Shown here: positions 24,277 to 27,303 of the stretch, piece by piece
How the letters are laid out: each line of letters starts with the position of its first letter
Numbering within the stretch: the stretch's first letter is position 1
Assembly: GCA_965652575.1 (NCBI GenBank)
Contig: CBFGWQ010000030.1
Location: 1-27,303 of the forward strand
Length of the DNA stretch: 27,303 nucleotides
Direction: 5' to 3'
From: Arenibacter sp965652575
Lineage (GTDB): Bacteria; Bacteroidota; Bacteroidia; Flavobacteriales; Flavobacteriaceae
Position numbers and translations under genes: made by a program
The notes under the pieces: generated by a model
Databases searched by the model: none
Told to the model about the DNA's origin: nothing
The model's input: only the letters and a program-made list of their open reading frames with translations

Positions 24277-24978
24277 AAAATCCTTATATTTTGTTTTGTT
24301 TACAGTGGTTTACTCCAAAAGTGGATGCAAATTGAAAATTTATTTAGTTATTGGCTGTTAATGTATGGTTAAAAGTTAAGTAATGGATCCGGTTTTATGA
24401 ACTATTTAAGGGAATTATTCATAATTTCACAAACATATGAAAAATAAAACATCTTATTCCAAAATCCTTGCAGCTACAATTATGTGTAGGCATTTGGATA
24501 ACGAATTTTCTGTTTGGGAAGGATCCAGTGTCCGGTAAACGTTTAAATGACGGGTAGGGAATGATGGACCTTGAGCTGGGCCAAGGTGTAAAAACGAGCA
24601 TAACCATAGCTACGTAAGGATTTTTGCAACGTAGGAGCGGTTCAATAGACACCTTAAATTACCCGTAGGTTTAAGTTTGATTGGACACTGGGTTAATGGA
24701 ACCTTACTGGACATAGAGGATTGCCACTTTTTATTAGAGCTAATATATGGTTCATTGGACAATGAATCGGTTTGTTCAATTGTCTTTGCCACTAATGGGA
24801 GATCAAGGAATATATTTAGCTTTTAAATGGCTCCCATGTTTATCTGATAGGGGGTGTTATGAAGGTCTGATTTTGACCGTTATTGGCAGTATGGTTTTTC
24901 TTTCTTTCTTGGATGGGATGATATGCACATATAAAAATGGACCAACGGTATTGCAGGAAATAAAATAAAGGATTGATT
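24277..24978. other. Gene-poor divergent region between moxR and the dehydrogenase gene
   Basis: About 700 bases without a convincing gene. The short open frames on both strands lack recognisable domains, have odd composition and overlap one another. Visible elements are a candidate promoter for moxR (24430-24463) and a 16-base near-palindrome TTCATTGGACAATGAA (24751-24766). Three TGGACA-containing patches lie close together (about 24680-24765). Being the divergent spacer between two transcription units, it must hold promoters for both, but I see no TAnnTTTG match for the plus-strand gene. Confidence 0.6.
24430..24463 (-). promoter_or_regulatory. Candidate promoter of the moxR-Bat cluster
   Basis: On the minus strand, TTTG (24463-24460) and TATGTTTG (24437-24430) are 22 bases apart. 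The -7 box fits TAnnTTTG exactly and the spacing is slightly longer than usual. It would give a leader of about 145 bases before the moxR ATG. Confidence 0.4.
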
Positions 24979-25752
24979 ATGGGTATTAGTATTAATGGGA
25001 AACCTACGGCATTTATAACCGGCGCTACAAGCGGAATTGGACTCGCAACGGCCAAACTCTTTGCCTCCAATAGGATTAATTTGGTGATTTGCGGCCGGCG
25101 AAAAAAGCGTTTGAACGAACTGAAAAAGGAACTTTCCAGATATACGAGGGTTTTCGTTTTGGAATTCGATGTACGGGATAAAGAGGCGGTTTTTGGGGCT
25201 ATCGCTTCCCTTCCGGAGGAGTTTTCCCATATAAATATCCTGATCAATAATGCGGGCAATGCCCATGGTCTGGATTCCATAGAGGATGGGGATCTGGATG
25301 ATTGGGAAGCTATGTTGGACATTAACGTCAAGGGTCTTTTATATGTTTCCAAAGCCATAATGCCTAAAATGATAGATAATAAATCGGGGCATATAATAAA
25401 TATTGGTTCCATTGCCGGGAAAGAAGTATATCCCAAGGGAAATGTGTACTGTGCCAGTAAATATGCCGTGGATGCCATAAACCAAGGGATGAGGTTAGAT
25501 TTAAATAAATACGGTATTCGTGTTGGGGCCATTAATCCGGGATTGGTCGAAACCGAATTCAGTAAAGTCCGCTTCAAGGGAGATAATGGTAGGGCGGAGT
25601 CTACTTACGAGGGGTATGAGCCATTGCAACCGGAGGATATTGCAGAGGTCATCTATTTTATGGTTACCAGACCCTCCCATGTCAACATTGCGGATTTATT
25701 AATTTTGCCTACGGCACAGGCGAGTGCTACTATTGTTAATAAGGAATTATGA
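24979..25752 (+). CDS. Short-chain dehydrogenase/reductase, YdfG-like (NADP-dependent)
   Basis: A 257-residue classical SDR oxidoreductase from the ATG at 24979; an upstream in-frame TTG adds only two residues and is less likely. The cofactor motif is TGATSGIG (14-21). Arg40-Arg41 after the second strand (ICGRRKKR) favours NADP. NNAG is at 90-93, and the catalytic Ser144 (NIGSIAG), Tyr157 and Lys161 (YCASK) are all present. The C-terminal HVNIADLLILPTAQASATIV is typical of the YdfG group, which oxidises L-allo-threonine, serine and 3-hydroxy acids. The substrate is inferred from the family only. The stop overlaps the start of the next gene by four bases (ATGA), so the two are translationally coupled. 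Confidence 0.93.
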   Translation: MGISINGKPTAFITGATSGIGLATAKLFASNRINLVICGRRKKRLNELKKELSRYTRVFVLEFDVRDKEAVFGAIASLPEEFSHINILINNAGNAHGLDSIEDGDLDDWEAMLDINVKGLLYVSKAIMPKMIDNKSGHIINIGSIAGKEVYPKGNVYCASKYAVDAINQGMRLDLNKYGIRVGAINPGLVETEFSKVRFKGDNGRAESTYEGYEPLQPEDIAEVIYFMVTRPSHVNIADLLILPTAQASATIVNKEL

Positions 25753-26885
25753 TCAATAAGCGCCTGCTCGTAAAAAACCTATTGGCCCATAATGATGAAA
25801 ATAGCTTTTATGATAAAAAGCGCTTTATAGATATTGGACAGAAGGAGGGGAAGGCTAAATTTTTAAAACATGTCTGTGCACTTGCCAATAGCAACCCCAA
25901 AAATAATTCCTTTATCGTAATTGGGGTCGAGGATGAGGACAATGTAATTATAGGGGTCGATTTTTTTGATGACAGCAAGATTCAAAATTTGGTAAATGCC
26001 TATTTGGACAACCCCCCGCGGATTACCTATGAAAACATTCCGTTTCCACATTTGCCCATGGGCAAGGTGGTTGGTCTGGTCACTATAAAATCCAATGGCA
26101 AGGTTTGTTCCTTGCGAAAGAATATTTGGAAGTACTATGGGGGATCGGTATTTTTCAGGGACGGCAGTATAAGTATGCCAAAGGCCTATGGAATTGAGTT
26201 GACAGATGTAAATTCAGGTATTGTGGCAACCATAGAAAAGCATGCCAAAAACAATATTGAACTTACCTTGGATGGAGTGATCGATTTTTTAAACGAAAGG
26301 CATAAGGACCTGACCAGTAACTATAAGGTTTTTAAAGAACAATTTGTGGTCTGTTGGGCAGGGCATCAGAAAAAAGTAAAAAATGAAACTTATTATTCAC
26401 GTGTCGACATTGAATTGATCAATGAACAAGTGAAGTTGTTTTTTTCGGAATTCGATGAAATTACGATAGCTTATGATGATCATTCCTTCACTACCATAGA
26501 ATTTGTGCAGTTGGGGTTAAGTAACCAGCAAAACTATTATCCGTTGGAAAAGGTAGTCATTACGTTTTTGGACAACGGCACCTATACTATTCAAAGCGAT
26601 TTAATTTTTGAACCTCCGTTATATGATAAAAAAACATTGCACCATATTTACAATGCCAATGTGGCCATGTTGAGGAAAATTGAAAAGGAAATTTCTTTGA
26701 CTCCGAATGAGGAAAGGGACCTGGAACTGTTGTCCGATACTTTTTTAATTTGTTATGTCAATGGTTTTGAGGAGGCCAAGGATATTATGGAAAATGCCAA
26801 GCCAACAATGAAGAAATATAGTCTTCCGGTGTACCAATCCATAAAGGAATCCCTGCGTATCATTAGAAAGATGAAGTATAATTAG
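25749..26885 (+). CDS. AlbA_2 (Schlafen-type) domain protein
   Basis: A 378-residue soluble protein. The N-terminal ~150 residues match the AlbA_2 / Schlafen AlbA-like fold: EGKAKFLKHVCALANS (33-48), NNSFIVIGVEDEDNVIIGVDFF, then VFFRDGSISM (134-143), whose Arg/Gly/Ser follow the family's 'Y-R-x-G-S/T' pattern. The C-terminal ~220 residues are not recognised; they are rich in charged helices and aromatic strands. AlbA_2 proteins are nucleic-acid-associated and often called ATP-binding or helix-turn-helix regulators, but this one has no obvious HTH or GHKL ATPase region. The four-base overlap with the dehydrogenase gene implies a joint unit. I cannot say what the protein does. Confidence 0.75.
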   Translation: MINKRLLVKNLLAHNDENSFYDKKRFIDIGQKEGKAKFLKHVCALANSNPKNNSFIVIGVEDEDNVIIGVDFFDDSKIQNLVNAYLDNPPRITYENIPFPHLPMGKVVGLVTIKSNGKVCSLRKNIWKYYGGSVFFRDGSISMPKAYGIELTDVNSGIVATIEKHAKNNIELTLDGVIDFLNERHKDLTSNYKVFKEQFVVCWAGHQKKVKNETYYSRVDIELINEQVKLFFSEFDEITIAYDDHSFTTIEFVQLGLSNQQNYYPLEKVVITFLDNGTYTIQSDLIFEPPLYDKKTLHHIYNANVAMLRKIEKEISLTPNEERDLELLSDTFLICYVNGFEEAKDIMENAKPTMKKYSLPVYQSIKESLRIIRKMKYN

Positions 26886-27057
26886 GGGTTGTTTATCACT
26901 GCATTTATACCGATTTATTTTAGTACATGACAAAAATCGTCTTAATATGATTTGTTTTTTTAGTCCCGATGGTGGAATGTGGGATCAGGTTGGTACCTTT
27001 AGGGATAAAATAAAGGCATTTAGGGAAGCGGAATCTCCCCGGCCAACAAGTTGTCCA

Positions 27058-27130
27058 CCCCTCTTTGGCAAAGAGGGGAGCTGAAAAAAAGCTCCTCCCT
27101 TTTCCAAAGGGAGGTGTCCCGCCCTTGGCG
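27058..27130. repeat. Cluster of short perfect hairpins (dispersed intergenic repeat)
   Basis: Two consecutive hairpins have the same plan: CCCCTCTTT-GGC-AAAGAGGGG (27058-27078) and CCTCCCTTT-TCC-AAAGGGAGG (27094-27114), each a perfect 9-pair stem with a 3-base loop. Between them is GAGCT/AGCTC around an A-run (27078-27094), and after them CGCC-CTT-GGCG (27120-27130). I recognise the style (CTCCCTTT...AAAGGGAG, then GACGGAGGGATTAGGG) as a repeat type common between flavobacterial genes. It lies downstream of the AlbA_2 gene and may also terminate transcription. Confidence 0.7.
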
Positions 27131-27163
27131 AGACGGAGGGATTAGGGAGCAAGTTTGCAAAAA

Positions 27164-27215
27164 ATTCCCCCTTCCGATATCCCCCTATAGGTAAAGGGCA
27201 AAAATTGAGGGGAAT
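27164..27215. repeat. Second inverted repeat, C-rich/G-rich, next to the hairpin cluster
   Basis: ATTCCCC near 27165 and GGGGAAT near 27209 are 7-base inverted arms around about 38 bases that themselves contain a CCCCCTATAGG stretch. It may be the distal part of the same repeat as the hairpin cluster at 27058-27130. Confidence 0.4.
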
Positions 27216-27227
27216 CTTAAGGATTTG

Positions 27228-27303
27228 TCATGTACCAAGCCTATCTATTTGTTCCTGGGAGGGCAAGGATTCTATGGCCCCATAGTTTAGGGTGGTAATG
27301 GCT
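27228..27303 (-). CDS. Possible C-terminal end of a minus-strand gene (partial)
   Basis: A minus-strand frame enters from the right edge and ends with TGA at 27230-27228, giving 24 residues ending SLPSQEQIDRLGT. The composition is protein-like and the position is sensible: convergent with the AlbA_2 gene, with repeats between. But it is too short to identify, and a second minus-strand frame is also open over part of it. Confidence 0.3.
   Translation of the reverse strand, partial: AITTLNYGAIESLPSQEQIDRLGT

Noticed and set aside
24419..24792. Two minus-strand frames (24419-24652 and 24610-24792) in the divergent spacer
   Set aside because: They overlap each other, have unusual composition (many Pro, Ser, Cys), no recognisable motif and no good ribosome-binding site or promoter.
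24747..24968. Plus-strand 73-residue frame with a hydrophobic stretch before the dehydrogenase gene
   Set aside because: A single hydrophobic patch is the only protein-like feature. Composition and start context are poor, although it ends only 10 bases before the dehydrogenase ATG, so a small membrane peptide is not fully excluded.
24840..25577. Minus-strand 245-residue frame opposite the dehydrogenase gene
   Set aside because: It is antisense to a clear SDR with all catalytic motifs; the length of the shadow frame comes from codon bias of the real gene.

Overview
The window reads as chromosomal DNA of a member of the Flavobacteriaceae (phylum Bacteroidota), probably a marine relative of Maribacter, Zobellia or Arenibacter. 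The genus is a guess from protein flavour only. The phylum rests on several signs: a complete Bat (Bacteroides aerotolerance) cluster, Bacteroidota-type promoter elements (TAnnTTTG at -7, TTTG at -33), AT-rich intergenic DNA, and intergenic repeats of a style I associate with flavobacteria. The GC content looks to be about 40%.

Layout. Bases 1-642 (+) hold the end of an NAD(P)-binding oxidoreductase-like gene and a CYTH-domain protein. A hairpin at 650-690 separates them from a long stretch, 721-24276, in which every gene lies on the minus strand. Read in the direction of transcription (high to low coordinate), this stretch contains: (1) a Bat cluster, moxR - DUF58 - a BatD-like membrane protein - batA - batB - batC - batD - batE (24276-14913); (2) a 98-residue exported protein of unknown function; (3) an inorganic-carbon/anion module: SulP transporter, tandem Usp-like protein, beta-carbonic anhydrase, and, after a GC-rich palindromic element, a second SulP transporter (14477-9270); (4) pheS and a small unknown gene (9191-7677); (5) a tripartite RND efflux operon that starts with a GbsR/MarR-like regulator and ends with a TetR regulator (7582-721). 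A 700-base gene-poor region (24277-24978) follows. Beyond it, on the plus strand, are a short-chain dehydrogenase and an overlapping AlbA_2-domain protein. The right end (26886-27303) carries a dense set of hairpin repeats and perhaps the C-terminus of a minus-strand gene.

How the genes work together. The Bat set couples a MoxR AAA+ ATPase to VWA-domain proteins, TPR proteins and large membrane-anchored proteins. This is a recognised envelope-associated assembly implicated in oxygen and stress tolerance, but its biochemistry is still poorly defined. The SulP/carbonic anhydrase module most plausibly imports bicarbonate and interconverts it with CO2. The first SulP (9270-11150) has an Asp/Thr pair spaced as in the sodium site of the cyanobacterial bicarbonate transporter BicA, while the second (12885-14477) has Glu at that place. 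The efflux operon has an Asp-Asp proton-relay pump, a lipoprotein adaptor and a lipoprotein outer-membrane channel. An AGTTCG-type motif occurs twice in the promoter of the first regulator and once before the adaptor gene, which suggests autoregulation.

I see no prophage, insertion sequence, CRISPR array, tRNA or rRNA. No single locus stands out as a clearly new system. The most unusual DNA-level signals are the heptad ACTGnnn inverted array between moxR and the DUF58 gene, the GC-rich nested palindrome between the carbonic anhydrase and the first SulP gene, and the shared motif in the efflux operon.
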